Below, piece after piece: positions 7,204-14,946 of a stretch of DNA of 29,115 nucleotides. Each line of letters begins with the position of its first letter. Within the stretch, counting starts at the first letter, position 1. Origin of the DNA: a virus; the IMG/VR virus record IMGVR_UViG_3300050821_004828, positions 1-29,115 of that record; one strand, written 5' to 3'. Position numbers and translations under genes: made by a program. The notes under the pieces were generated by a model, which saw only the letters and a program-made list of their open reading frames with translations, was not told the DNA's origin and ran no database searches.

Positions 7204-8756
7204 TAATATTTTATCAATTTATTCAGGACCGTATACGGACTCATGTTGTTCGCCGGGACGTTATTTCCCGTATTCGCGAGCGAAATATTGGCGTGGCTCG
7301 TACCGAGCCCGATCCCGGTCGTTCCGGCGTTAACGGTAATATTCGCGTTCGAGGGAACGATCGAAGCGTTCGTTACCGAGGGATTAAGGGTAAGCCCGGT
7401 CGCCGCTCCGTTTATCGAGAGATTGGCGTTTGCGGCTTGGATCCCAATTCCCGTACCGGTTCCATAAATCGCCACTCCCGTCGGATTAGTACTCGTATAC
7501 GAGTTAAAGCGCCAGACCCCGTGCGATCCATAATTTATTTCGTAGTCGGGCGTCCCGTCTATACTCTCGTATCCATATTTCGGAATCGAATCCCGCCCGG
7601 CTTGCGGCGGCCCGGAATCCGAATTCGTTTCCATAAACCCGATATGTTTATGGCCCGGATCGTAGACTAAATGGGCGTGCGAAGGGTCGCTAATCCCGTG
7701 GGAGTGGGGGCTCTGGTTAACGCCGTGGGCGTGCCCCGGGTCGTAATAAGTATGGGCGTGCCCGGGGTCGGAGAGAGCGTGGGAGTGCTGGGATTGGGTT
7801 AAAGAGTGGGTATGCCCGTTATCGTTAACCGGGTGGACGTGCCCCGGGTCGGTAACCGAGTGGTTATGGGAGGGCATCTCGGCGACGCTTAAGATATGAG
7901 TTTCCTCGCCCCCGGAAGCGGCGAGCGAACGATTCGTTAAGCCGACGCCCGTTCCGGCCCCTAAACTCATCCTCCCGCGCAGGTCGGGTACGTTAAACGT
8001 ATCGCCCGAGCCGCCGAACGAATATCCGATAACCGCGAAGAGATTCGCGAAAAGTCCGACCGCATTATACGTCGACCCGTCGCATATTAACCATCCCGGC
8101 GGCGGCGTCGCCCCGGCGTAATCGATAACCTCGCCGACGATCCTCGGTACGCTCGCCCAGCTCGCGTTCGTCGTTCCGACGAGAACCTTCGACGGGTCGT
8201 CTGGGGTCTTCGGGATAAGGCCGACGTCGTTAACGTTTCCGACCGGGAGCGGGTCGGTCGAACTACCGTCGGTCCGCTGGAGATGCGTAACGGCATGCAG
8301 GGCAGGAGGGACAAGCGGCGAAATCGTCGCGACGGTATTCGGGGTACTCGAAAAGGTTATCGTTAACGAGTTGTAATCGAGAACCGCGCTCGCCGGGCCG
8401 GACGGACTAATCGTATCCGGGGGATCGGTTGTATAATGGTACGCGACCATTACCGGTACCCCGCCTTCCCCGAGCTTCGCGAAGAGGCCGACTTCCCGTA
8501 ACGCGTAGCTCGTCGTTACCTCGGTACTATCGATAATAAATTGATATGTGCTCTGGTAGGGGACCAGTGCATTCGACGACGTAATATTGTAAGTCGCGAC
8601 GACGTGGACTAAGTCCTCTAAGGTCGCCGGATCGGTCGCGCCGACCGCCCCGTCTCCGCAAATAATCGCGACCGGATAAATCGTTCCTCCGGCGACCGCC
8701 GCGTTCGAGAAAAGGGTTTCGCCGTTCGCGGTAATGACTGCTGAGTAGTCGGCCAT
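7203..8756 (-). CDS. P2 gpH-like tail-collar fibre with a perfect HxH repeat
   Basis: A 517-residue fibre. Residues 1-150 match the N-terminal tail-attachment domain of P2 gpH-type collar fibres (ITANGETLFSNAAVAGG, later TTSYALREVGLFAKLGEGG). A tail-collar domain follows at about 205-290 (GEVIDYAGATPPPGWLICDG and TFNVPDLRGRMSLGAG). Residues 297-371 contain nine His-x-His pairs spaced exactly nine residues apart. The C-terminal 130 residues are Asn/Thr/Gly-rich and end in MSPYTVLNKLIKY. It is the only fibre here with the baseplate-anchoring N-terminus, so it is the best candidate for the primary fibre held by the gpI part of the upstream protein. GGAG nine bases before ATG is a good Shine-Dalgarno. 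Confidence 0.85.
   Translation of the reverse strand: MADYSAVITANGETLFSNAAVAGGTIYPVAIICGDGAVGATDPATLEDLVHVVATYNITSSNALVPYQSTYQFIIDSTEVTTSYALREVGLFAKLGEGGVPVMVAYHYTTDPPDTISPSGPASAVLDYNSLTITFSSTPNTVATISPLVPPALHAVTHLQRTDGSSTDPLPVGNVNDVGLIPKTPDDPSKVLVGTTNASWASVPRIVGEVIDYAGATPPPGWLICDGSTYNAVGLFANLFAVIGYSFGGSGDTFNVPDLRGRMSLGAGTGVGLTNRSLAASGGEETHILSVAEMPSHNHSVTDPGHVHPVNDNGHTHSLTQSQHSHALSDPGHAHTYYDPGHAHGVNQSPHSHGISDPSHAHLVYDPGHKHIGFMETNSDSGPPQAGRDSIPKYGYESIDGTPDYEINYGSHGVWRFNSYTSTNPTGVAIYGTGTGIGIQAANANLSINGAATGLTLNPSVTNASIVPSNANITVNAGTTGIGLGTSHANISLANTGNNVPANNMSPYTVLNKLIKY
7644..7868 (-). repeat. Nonapeptide HxH array of the 517-residue fibre
   Basis: Nine His-x-His pairs begin at residues 297, 306, 315, 324, 333, 342, 351, 360 and 369, an exact nine-residue (27-base) period. 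The usual unit is D-P-G-H-x-H followed by three residues, with QSQHSH and QSPHSH as variants. Confidence 0.9.
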
Positions 8757-8774
8757 AGATATTTTCTCCGAGAT

Positions 8775-8782
8775 ACTTACCC
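8775..8782 (-). promoter_or_regulatory. GGGTAAGT leader motif before the gpH-like fibre
   Basis: An exact GGGTAAGT on the minus strand. Its TAA is the stop codon of the upstream gpI-fusion gene (GGG TAA). It stands 18 bases before the fibre ATG and is followed by a separate GGAG Shine-Dalgarno. The same word occurs before other genes here. Confidence 0.45.
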
Positions 8783-10636
8783 GGCGCTCGACGCTCCTAG
8801 TCTCCGGATCCGGAGCCGGAAGAAAGCCGGGCCCATATACACCGTCGAGTTACCGACCGTTCTTATCCGGGCAACCGGATCGGGCCAGCGGCTAACCGGT
8901 TTCGTCGCCAGAATCGCCCGGTTCATTATCGCGATCCGGTTCGGATCGATTACCGGGTCGGTTGTTCTCACCCGGAACCGGTACGGTTTTCCTTCCGGAT
9001 ACTCCCACCACTCCTCAACGATCGCCTCGTGGAAGACGAAGTTAAGAAGCTTCTCGACGGAAGCGGGAGTCCCGAGATGCGCATTATCAAAACAGGCGCT
9101 TAAGACGAGGGCCCGCTTCTGATCGAGGGGCATCGACATATCGTACCCGACCGCCCGAAAATCCAACATTCCGAGCTGGTCGAGAAGATCTTCCGGTAGC
9201 GTCCGGATCTTCGATTTAACCCCGAGTTCGTTAAGCTTCGCCGGGTCGACGTGCGTTAAAAAGGTTTGGAGCGCGTTCGTAAACGCCGCCGTCATCGCCT
9301 TAAAGCTCGGGTTCTCGAAAACGACCTCCGGCGTCGGGCTCGTTAAATCCGAGCTAAAGATCGAATCGTTCGGGTTCGCCGGGACCGGGGCGAGAACGAT
9401 CGGGGGAAACGTTTCGCCCGGCGCGATCGGAGTCGGCGGAGGCGGAGTTCCGTCCGGCGGCGGAATAATAACCGGCGGCCCGGGCGGGATCGGCGGGACG
9501 TAGAGATAGGGCCCGATCGGCCACGAGCCCGCGATCGCCGCCCCGTCCCGGTCGACGGTTATCGGGGTCGGGATCCCGGCTCCGATTAGAAAGGAGTCGG
9601 AAGCGAGCCGGTAATTAAGCGGCGGGTTAACGAACTTCGGGTCGCCCCCGTTAATAAAATTTACGCCCTGGTTCTCGTTATTAATCTTCGGAGCGTTATT
9701 CGCTCCGGCGAAATAGTTATTCGAGATAACCCCCTGGCTCGGGGTCGCGGAGTTAAAGTTAATATCTTTCGCGTTATTCCGGAAGACGTTATTATAGAAC
9801 TTAAAGCCGTCGCTATTATATTTCGGATCGGTCGAGTAGAGGCTAACCGCGTAGCCCTGGTTGGCACCGACGTTATCGAAGATATTATTATAGAAAGCGG
9901 TATTGGGGATCCCGCTAAAGAGCGAGTTATCGATATTAAGAAAGAGATTATTCGCGAAGACCCAGTCGCGAACGTTCGGGTTCCCGTCGGTCTCGGTATT
10001 CCCGCACTGGCAGCTAGAGTTCCGGACCGTATTATTAATAAATAAGACGTTATAGGAGACGGTCCCGGAACCGAACCCCCAGGTCTGGACGAAATCCGTA
10101 TGGTTAAGCTGGTAGTTAATCTGGGAGAGATTATCGACCAGACAGTTACTAACCGTAATATCGTGGCCCCAGATATGGAAGGCGTCGATGTCGTTAATAT
10201 TAAGGATCGAGCAGCGGTCGACCGTCTGGAAGAAGCCGGAGGTCGCGATCGCGGCCTTCTGCTCCTGGGCGGTCGCGAAATAGTTCGTTACGATGCAGCC
10301 CTCGACGATATTGTTATTCCCGTCGAGATTTATCCCGTCGCCGCCGCTCGGCCCGGTATCGGGCGGGCTTACCGTTAGCCCGGAAATCGTTAAATAGGCC
10401 CCCTCGATATAGAGGCAGCCGAGGACGATCGGGTTCCCGTTCCCGGCGAAAGTAATCCGGGCGATCGCCGTCCCGCTCTTATCGAAGCGCGGGGCTTCGG
10501 GATAAGTTCCCGGTAAAATATTTACGACGTCGCTCGGACCGGCGACCGCCGCGCTCTTCCCGATCGTCGCGAACGGAAGATCCGAAGTTCCGGGGTTCGA
10601 ATCGTTCCCGGTCGGAGAAACGTAGTACGTACTCAA
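8777..10636 (-). CDS. I: Beta-helix protein fused to baseplate protein gpI
   Basis: A 619-residue fusion. Residues 1-380 form a right-handed parallel beta-helix: YYVSPTGNDSNPGTSDLPF at the start, then many Asn-rich turns (NNNIVEGCIV, NNTVRNSS, FYNNIFDN, YNNVFRNN), ending like pectate-lyase-type repeats (GSWPIGPYLYV). Residues 381-425 are a Pro-rich linker. Residues about 435-619 match P2 tail protein I (PFxAMTAAF region, PEDLLDQLGMLDFRAVGY, and RWPDPVARIR near the end). P2 gpI is about 176 residues long and has no such helix. The helix could bind or cut surface glycans, but I see no proven catalytic residues. The start is TTG overlapping the gpJ stop (TTGA). Confidence 0.8.
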   Translation of the reverse strand: MSTYYVSPTGNDSNPGTSDLPFATIGKSAAVAGPSDVVNILPGTYPEAPRFDKSGTAIARITFAGNGNPIVLGCLYIEGAYLTISGLTVSPPDTGPSGGDGINLDGNNNIVEGCIVTNYFATAQEQKAAIATSGFFQTVDRCSILNINDIDAFHIWGHDITVSNCLVDNLSQINYQLNHTDFVQTWGFGSGTVSYNVLFINNTVRNSSCQCGNTETDGNPNVRDWVFANNLFLNIDNSLFSGIPNTAFYNNIFDNVGANQGYAVSLYSTDPKYNSDGFKFYNNVFRNNAKDINFNSATPSQGVISNNYFAGANNAPKINNENQGVNFINGGDPKFVNPPLNYRLASDSFLIGAGIPTPITVDRDGAAIAGSWPIGPYLYVPPIPPGPPVIIPPPDGTPPPPTPIAPGETFPPIVLAPVPANPNDSIFSSDLTSPTPEVVFENPSFKAMTAAFTNALQTFLTHVDPAKLNELGVKSKIRTLPEDLLDQLGMLDFRAVGYDMSMPLDQKRALVLSACFDNAHLGTPASVEKLLNFVFHEAIVEEWWEYPEGKPYRFRVRTTDPVIDPNRIAIMNRAILATKPVSRWPDPVARIRTVGNSTVYMGPAFFRLRIRRLGASSAG

Positions 10637-11811
10637 ATCATCCCCCCGTAGTTAAAGACCGGGTCGTCGACGAGGACCGGTTGCTCGTTATCGGCGAGGA
10701 TCTCGAAGACCGGGGCGGTAACCTGGACGTTAATGAAGCCGAGATCGGAGAGCGAGTTCGTTAAGGAACTCGGATCGATATAGCCGCCGAGCGACGCTTT
10801 CTCGTTAAGGATAAAGGTATTGACGACCGTAAAGGCGTTATCGAGGATCGTCCCTTCCTGGGCGGAGAGGGAGGAAGGAAGATTCGCGGAGACGGTAACC
10901 GAGTAGGGATGTCCGCTAGGGGAGGCGGCGATTACCCGGTCCGCTAACGGGCGGTTATTATCCCCGTTACAGGCGGCGAGGACTTGATTAAGTTCGAAGT
11001 CGGTCGGCGTTCCTCCTCCCGCCATTAAGGGCGTTAAAACGACCGTCCCGCTAATTCCCGGGTTCGATTGAACGGCGACCCGGGAGATACTGGGGTTCGC
11101 GGAGAGCGCGTAAAACTCGTAGCTCTCTTTCGGTCCGCAGGTCGAAAGGCCCTTCGGTAACTTATAGAGCCGGATCCGGTACCGGTCGTCGGTCTCGGCG
11201 TCGGCTCCCCCGGACGGAACCGTCGAGTTCGACGCGGAGACGACGTACGGTTGGTTCCAGTCCTGGAGGACGTTAATCGAACCGAGCGGAAGATCGTTCG
11301 CGATAATCCCGAGCGTCGTACATTCCGCGACCGTAATAACGAAAAGGCTTTCGGCGATAATTACCGCGTCCGCGAGCGTCTTAAAAACTAACAAGTTATT
11401 CGGATCGGTCGTCGCGACGCTCGTTCCCGCCGGGACCGTTATGTTTACGCCCGCCGGAGCGTCGATCGAAAACGTTATCGAACAGACCGCTCCCGCCGCC
11501 GCTAGCCGCTTACCCATATCGCCCCAGAAACTTCCCAAAACATCGAGATTCGCCGAGACGGAATATTTTAACATATTCTGTTTCGCGACCCAGTTTCCGG
11601 CGGCGTACGACTGGCTAATAAGGTCGGCCTGGTAGAGGAGTTCGTAACGGCGGGGATCCGCCGCGCCGAGGGTTAAAGGCGTCCCGGTTGCCGCCGTATA
11701 ACCGGCTTCGAAGCCGACGAGCATTACCTGCGCTATGAGCGAGACGTCGCTCTCGAAGAGTTGAGGGTCGGGGACGGCGGCGAAAACGGAGGCTACGGTA
11801 TCGGAGGCCAT
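10633..11811 (-). CDS. J: Baseplate wedge protein J
   Basis: A 392-residue baseplate J-like protein (P2 gpJ is about 300 residues). Typical features are the N-terminal region with LYQADLISQSYAAGNWVAKQN, the middle segment VPAGTSVATTD, the late GADAETDDRYRIRLYKLPK motif, and PSISRVAVQSNPGISGTVVL. Wedge proteins W, J and I build the arms that surround the central hub and trigger sheath contraction. The gene follows W and precedes I as in P2. A GGGGG run close to the ATG serves as the ribosome binding site, and CGGTAAGT lies just upstream. The stop is overlapped by the TTG start of the gpI fusion. Confidence 0.9.
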   Translation of the reverse strand: MASDTVASVFAAVPDPQLFESDVSLIAQVMLVGFEAGYTAATGTPLTLGAADPRRYELLYQADLISQSYAAGNWVAKQNMLKYSVSANLDVLGSFWGDMGKRLAAAGAVCSITFSIDAPAGVNITVPAGTSVATTDPNNLLVFKTLADAVIIAESLFVITVAECTTLGIIANDLPLGSINVLQDWNQPYVVSASNSTVPSGGADAETDDRYRIRLYKLPKGLSTCGPKESYEFYALSANPSISRVAVQSNPGISGTVVLTPLMAGGGTPTDFELNQVLAACNGDNNRPLADRVIAASPSGHPYSVTVSANLPSSLSAQEGTILDNAFTVVNTFILNEKASLGGYIDPSSLTNSLSDLGFINVQVTAPVFEILADNEQPVLVDDPVFNYGGMI

Positions 11812-11820
11812 ACCCCCTTT

Positions 11821-11828
11821 ACTTACCG
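11821..11828 (-). promoter_or_regulatory. CGGTAAGT leader motif before gpJ
   Basis: A one-mismatch form of the recurring GGGTAAGT word, nine bases before the gpJ ATG. It is followed by AAAGGGGGT, which is itself a plausible Shine-Dalgarno. Confidence 0.35.
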
Positions 11829-11836
11829 ATCTATTT

Positions 11837-12205
11837 TTAAGCGCTCGCCGAGGTCGCGATCCGTACGCGGCAAGTTACTTTCCCGAGGAGAAGTTCCGCC
11901 GTCGTCCCTTCGAACCGGACGTCGGTCAGCTGGCACCGGGGCTCGTACCGCTTAATCTTTCCCGGGATCTCCGCGAGGACCATCGCGCACGCTAGCGGCA
12001 GCGGTTTATCGACGAAGGAGTAATCGATCCCGATCGCCCGGTCGAGGGTAACCGAACCGACGGGAGTATTAAGTAGACAATGGACACATTGGAGGATTTC
12101 GAGCCGGGAATTTCCCGCCGCCGTAAAATCGAACCAATCCTCTCCGGGAACTTCCCCGGAAATATCCTCGACCTTAAAGACGACCTGGATCGACGCTAGC
12201 GCCAT
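11837..12205 (-). CDS. W: Baseplate wedge protein W (gp25-like)
   Basis: A 122-residue member of the GPW/gp25 family (P2 gpW is 115 residues). The core motif runs from GSVTLDRAIGIDYSFVDKPL to the signature KRYEPRCQLTDVRF in the second half, where the YEPR motif is the family hallmark. This family forms part of the wedge next to the hub in contractile tails and related injection machines. It lies between U and J as part of the baseplate block. The leader is GCTAAAAT before ATG, with no Shine-Dalgarno, which is notable for a protein needed in several copies. Confidence 0.88.
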   Translation of the reverse strand: MALASIQVVFKVEDISGEVPGEDWFDFTAAGNSRLEILQCVHCLLNTPVGSVTLDRAIGIDYSFVDKPLPLACAMVLAEIPGKIKRYEPRCQLTDVRFEGTTAELLLGKVTCRVRIATSASA

Positions 12206-12208
12206 ATT

Positions 12209-12871
12209 TTAGCTAACCTTTATCCCGGCGGGAATTAAACTAGAGGTTCCGCCGCTCGCCGCCGGAATCGCGGCTAAGGCTTTCCCGCCTATTTGACCTA
12301 TCATATTCGGGATCCCGGCGACCGCTCCGGCGACTCCTCCGACGGCGGAAATCGCCGAATTAATCGAGCTACTAAGCGTCGACCCGACGATCGGGATTCC
12401 GGAAACGGCGGAGGCGACCCCGCCGAGCGCCGAGCCTAACCCGCCGAGCCCGCTTCCGGTCGCCGAAGCCGTCGAAGCGGCGACGCGATACTGCTTAAAT
12501 TCGACCTGGACGCTGGAGTGCAAGCCCCGGCCCCGGTTATCGGTAACCTCGTAGGAGGCGTCGACCTTCGTTAAGATGTAGTTCGGGGCGGTAAACCCTC
12601 CGACCATCTGCATCCCGATTATAAGCGGGAAGTTCGCCCCCGATTTCGCGTACGATTCGAGTAGGAGAAGCCCGGTTTCGAAGGCTAAAGTATGCCGCCG
12701 ATTAAAGGTTATCGTCGCCGAGAACGTCGATAGTTCTCCTCCAGTCCTTTCCAGGGTCGGGATGTTGCCCAAGATCTTATGCTCCGCCCATTCCGACGAA
12801 GCTCCCCGCTTCATCTCTTTTACGAGGAAAGTTCCGGCGTCGAAAAGGACGGCTCCGAATAATCCAACCAT
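12209..12871 (-). CDS. U: Tail protein U-like with Gly/Ala-rich C-terminal extension
   Basis: A 220-residue protein. Residues 1-130 fit the P2 gpU family: VGLFGAVLFDAGTF at the start, WAEHKILGNIPTLERTGGEL, then a loop ending in VQVEFKQYRV. P2 gpU is about 159 residues. The extra C-terminal part (about 135-220) is made mainly of Gly, Ala, Ser, Val and Ile, with repeats such as GGVASAVSGIPIVG and GGVAGAVAGIPNMIG, and resembles a membrane-active or glycine-zipper-like segment. gpU is a tail protein of P2-like phages; whether it sits at the baseplate or tail end here is not clear. In P2, U lies next to T, but here it lies between V and W. Confidence 0.65.
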   Translation of the reverse strand: MVGLFGAVLFDAGTFLVKEMKRGASSEWAEHKILGNIPTLERTGGELSTFSATITFNRRHTLAFETGLLLLESYAKSGANFPLIIGMQMVGGFTAPNYILTKVDASYEVTDNRGRGLHSSVQVEFKQYRVAASTASATGSGLGGLGSALGGVASAVSGIPIVGSTLSSSINSAISAVGGVAGAVAGIPNMIGQIGGKALAAIPAASGGTSSLIPAGIKVS

Positions 12872-12881
12872 ACGCTCTCTT

Positions 12882-12889
12882 ACTTACCT
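12882..12889 (-). promoter_or_regulatory. GGAGGTAAGT ribosome binding site of gpU-like gene
   Basis: On the minus strand AGAGGAGGTAAGT follows the spike gene TAG. GGAGG is a full Shine-Dalgarno core but lies 14 bases before the ATG, further than usual. AGGTAAGT overlaps it and links the recurring leader word to a true Shine-Dalgarno. Confidence 0.5.
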
Positions 12890-12892
12890 CCT

Positions 12893-13540
12893 CTAGCAGG
12901 AGTTAGTTGAGAGACCATCTGCGTTGGTCATGTGAGGGGTGGTTGTTCCGCCGCCTTTACAGCTCGTAAACCCGTCGACCGTAAGAGTTCCGGGAATATG
13001 GACATTCCCAGAACTATCAATTATCACACCATTTAAATTAATCGAGGGAGCGGTAACCGAGAAAGTACCCCCGATACTAAAGGTAATCGTCCCGTTCGCG
13101 TTTAGGGTCGTCGCCCCGCCGACGTCGAGGGTAAGAGCGTTCGTCGCGACGAGATGCATCCCCGAACCCGGCGCGACCGTTAAGGTACTCCCGTCGTCGA
13201 AGGTCTTATGGACGTTATCGGGGGAGCCCTGGGGCGGAGCGGCGACGGACGTCGAGTAAAGCGCGGCGGTCGCGACGGCGTCTTCCGGCCCGTTCCCGAG
13301 CTTCTGGATAAGCATCCGTTCTCCGATCCGGGGAAGAAAGTATTCCGCCGTCCCGACGCAACTCTTTTGCCCGACCGCTATCCAGCCGGTAACTTTGTTA
13401 TCCTGATCGGGGATCGTAAAGCGGGCGACCGGCCCCCAGATCGGATCGTTCTTCCGGTCGGAAACGATCCCGACGACGTGGTCGGACTCGGCCCGGTTAA
13501 GGGTTCGTTCGGTTTCGGTTACGCGGTCGAAAAAGCCCAT
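12893..13540 (-). CDS. V: Baseplate spike protein V
   Basis: A 215-residue gpV-type spike (P2 gpV is 211). An N-terminal OB-fold-like part is seen around VVGIVSDRKNDP and GWIAVGQKSCVG. Next come PRIGERMLIQKLGNGPEDAVA and KTFDDGSTLTV, and then a C-terminal beta-helix/prism with repeated short strands (LTLDVGGATTLNANGTITF, GNVHIPGTLTVDG). It forms the trimeric needle that pierces the outer cell layer. The tip is unusual: it ends CKGGGTTTPHMTNADGLSTNSC-like, with one His and two Cys instead of a clear HxH iron site. The last 60 bases differ in composition from the rest of the gene. Confidence 0.85.
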   Translation of the reverse strand: MGFFDRVTETERTLNRAESDHVVGIVSDRKNDPIWGPVARFTIPDQDNKVTGWIAVGQKSCVGTAEYFLPRIGERMLIQKLGNGPEDAVATAALYSTSVAAPPQGSPDNVHKTFDDGSTLTVAPGSGMHLVATNALTLDVGGATTLNANGTITFSIGGTFSVTAPSINLNGVIIDSSGNVHIPGTLTVDGFTSCKGGGTTTPHMTNADGLSTNSC

Positions 13541-13544
13541 AGAT

Positions 13545-14042
13545 TTAACCTAACGTCTCGATATTCCCGGTCGCCGGATTTACGAAGGTTTTCGGGGCTC
13601 CGCCGAGCTGGGTCGCGAGCGGGGTCGGAGAAGCGTTCCCTAAAAGCGCCGGAGCGACGCTCGATCCCGGTGAGAAAGTTTTCGCCGGAGTCGCCTTCGG
13701 AGCGGTCCCTTTATCGTGCCCCTTTAGGCACTTATGCCCCTCGACCGCCGAGGTGTAGCCCTGGCGGCCCATACGGTGGACGACTTTATCGATAAAATAT
13801 TTCCCGGTAAAAACCCCGAAGGTCGAGTCGAGGTTTACGGTTATCCCCGCCATCCACACCGTATCCCCTTCGAGCGTAAAATCGAACGTCGTCTCGTTCG
13901 TATTCTTACCCCGCATCTCGCCCATTAACTTCTTATCCGCCGCGTCGTCGTGACCCGGGAGGGTATCGTTCCCGAGAAATTTCGTCTTCGTCTCGGACGG
14001 GTCGATTTTCTGCGAGACGGCTTTTTCGCTCGGCGTCGCCAT
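13545..14042 (-). CDS. Hub protein gpD, C-terminal part as a separate gene
   Basis: A 165-residue protein. Residues 35-105 resemble the end of P2 gpD/late-control D-type hub proteins: FDFTLEGDTVWMAGITVNL, then FTGKYFIDKVVHRMGRQGY and VEGHKCL. The rest is a Pro/Ala/Thr-rich tail. Together with the 294-residue protein encoded just upstream it makes about 459 residues, against 387 in P2 gpD. The hub is therefore probably two chains. The gene has its own ATG eight bases after the TAA of the upstream gene, with no Shine-Dalgarno (ATTAATTTATAT leader). I see no sign of a recent frameshift. Confidence 0.6.
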   Translation of the reverse strand: MATPSEKAVSQKIDPSETKTKFLGNDTLPGHDDAADKKLMGEMRGKNTNETTFDFTLEGDTVWMAGITVNLDSTFGVFTGKYFIDKVVHRMGRQGYTSAVEGHKCLKGHDKGTAPKATPAKTFSPGSSVAPALLGNASPTPLATQLGGAPKTFVNPATGNIETLG

Positions 14043-14049
14043 ATATAAA

Positions 14050-14934
14050 TTAATCGCCGGAATCGCCCGGCTGCCCTTTACCGATCGGAACCTCGGGATC
14101 GGGATCGGGATCGTCCGTCGGCCCGATAAAGTTCGGACGCTTACGGGAGTTTAAGACCGCCGCCGGAGGAACCTCGTTCGTCGCGTCGTCGAGCGCGACC
14201 TCGACCTCCTTCGTTAAAAGCTTACCGGTCTTGGGGTCGTGGTACTTGATCTTTCCCTTCTTAAACTTGCCCTGGTTCGTGGTCTTAAGCTTCCCGCTTA
14301 AGAGGTTCGAGGTCCCGTCGGAAATCGTATAGAGCGGGTTCGCCGCCTCGACGTCCGCCATCCGGTAACTATAAATCTTCCCGTCCCGGACGACGACGAC
14401 CTTTCCGGCTTCTTTAGCTTTCCGCTCGGCGTACTCTAGATCGCTCTCGTTCTCCTGGTCGGCGCGTTTCTGCTTCGGGTCGGCGGTCGGATCCTCGCTC
14501 GGGTTCCCGAGAAACGCCGTCGTCCCTTCGGTCGGCGTAACGTTCGCCGCCGTAATCGCATTAACGTTCTTACCCTCGGTCCCTTTATGCTTCTTACCGC
14601 CCTTTTCGAGCGCCGGATCGATCGAGGTCGCCTTAAAGGTTACCGTCCTCGGCTTTAGCTCCATCTCGACCGTATCGACCCACATATCGCCGGTTCCCCG
14701 AGGCGGGGAATTATTCCCGTTTAAGACCCGGAAAGAAGCGGCGATCTTCGTCCCTTTCTTTATAAAGAGGCGGTTCCGGTACTTAAGATCGGTATCGCGG
14801 AGCTTAATATCGACCGTACTGGCCTTGGCGCTAAACTCCTCGGTAAAGGTAAATTCGAGGAGATCGTCGGTAATATCGACGACCGCCGTCCCTTTAACCC
14901 AGAGCAGCACCTGCGTAGCGACCGGTAGAGCCAT
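14050..14934 (-). CDS. D: Baseplate hub protein gpD, N-terminal part
   Basis: A 294-residue protein matching the first two thirds of gpD-type hub proteins. Early residues LLEFTFTEEFSAKASTVDIK and LRDTD are followed by the KKGTKIAASFRVLNG strand and by a charged stretch with GKIYSYRMADV. A Lys-rich linker (GKFKKGKIKYHDPKTG) follows, then an acidic Pro-Asp C-terminus. The hub connects the tube to the spike. The family's final beta domain is missing and appears as the next gene (13545-14042). A run of seven G directly before TATG acts as the likely Shine-Dalgarno. Confidence 0.7.
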   Translation of the reverse strand: MALPVATQVLLWVKGTAVVDITDDLLEFTFTEEFSAKASTVDIKLRDTDLKYRNRLFIKKGTKIAASFRVLNGNNSPPRGTGDMWVDTVEMELKPRTVTFKATSIDPALEKGGKKHKGTEGKNVNAITAANVTPTEGTTAFLGNPSEDPTADPKQKRADQENESDLEYAERKAKEAGKVVVVRDGKIYSYRMADVEAANPLYTISDGTSNLLSGKLKTTNQGKFKKGKIKYHDPKTGKLLTKEVEVALDDATNEVPPAAVLNSRKRPNFIGPTDDPDPDPEVPIGKGQPGDSGD

Positions 14935-14946
14935 ACCCCCCCGTTT

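Noticed and set aside
13543-14050. gpD split caused by a sequencing frameshift
   Set aside because: The upstream gene ends in a natural acidic tail and stop, and the next has its own start after a gap and an N-terminal segment not expected in the middle of gpD. A true split is more likely.
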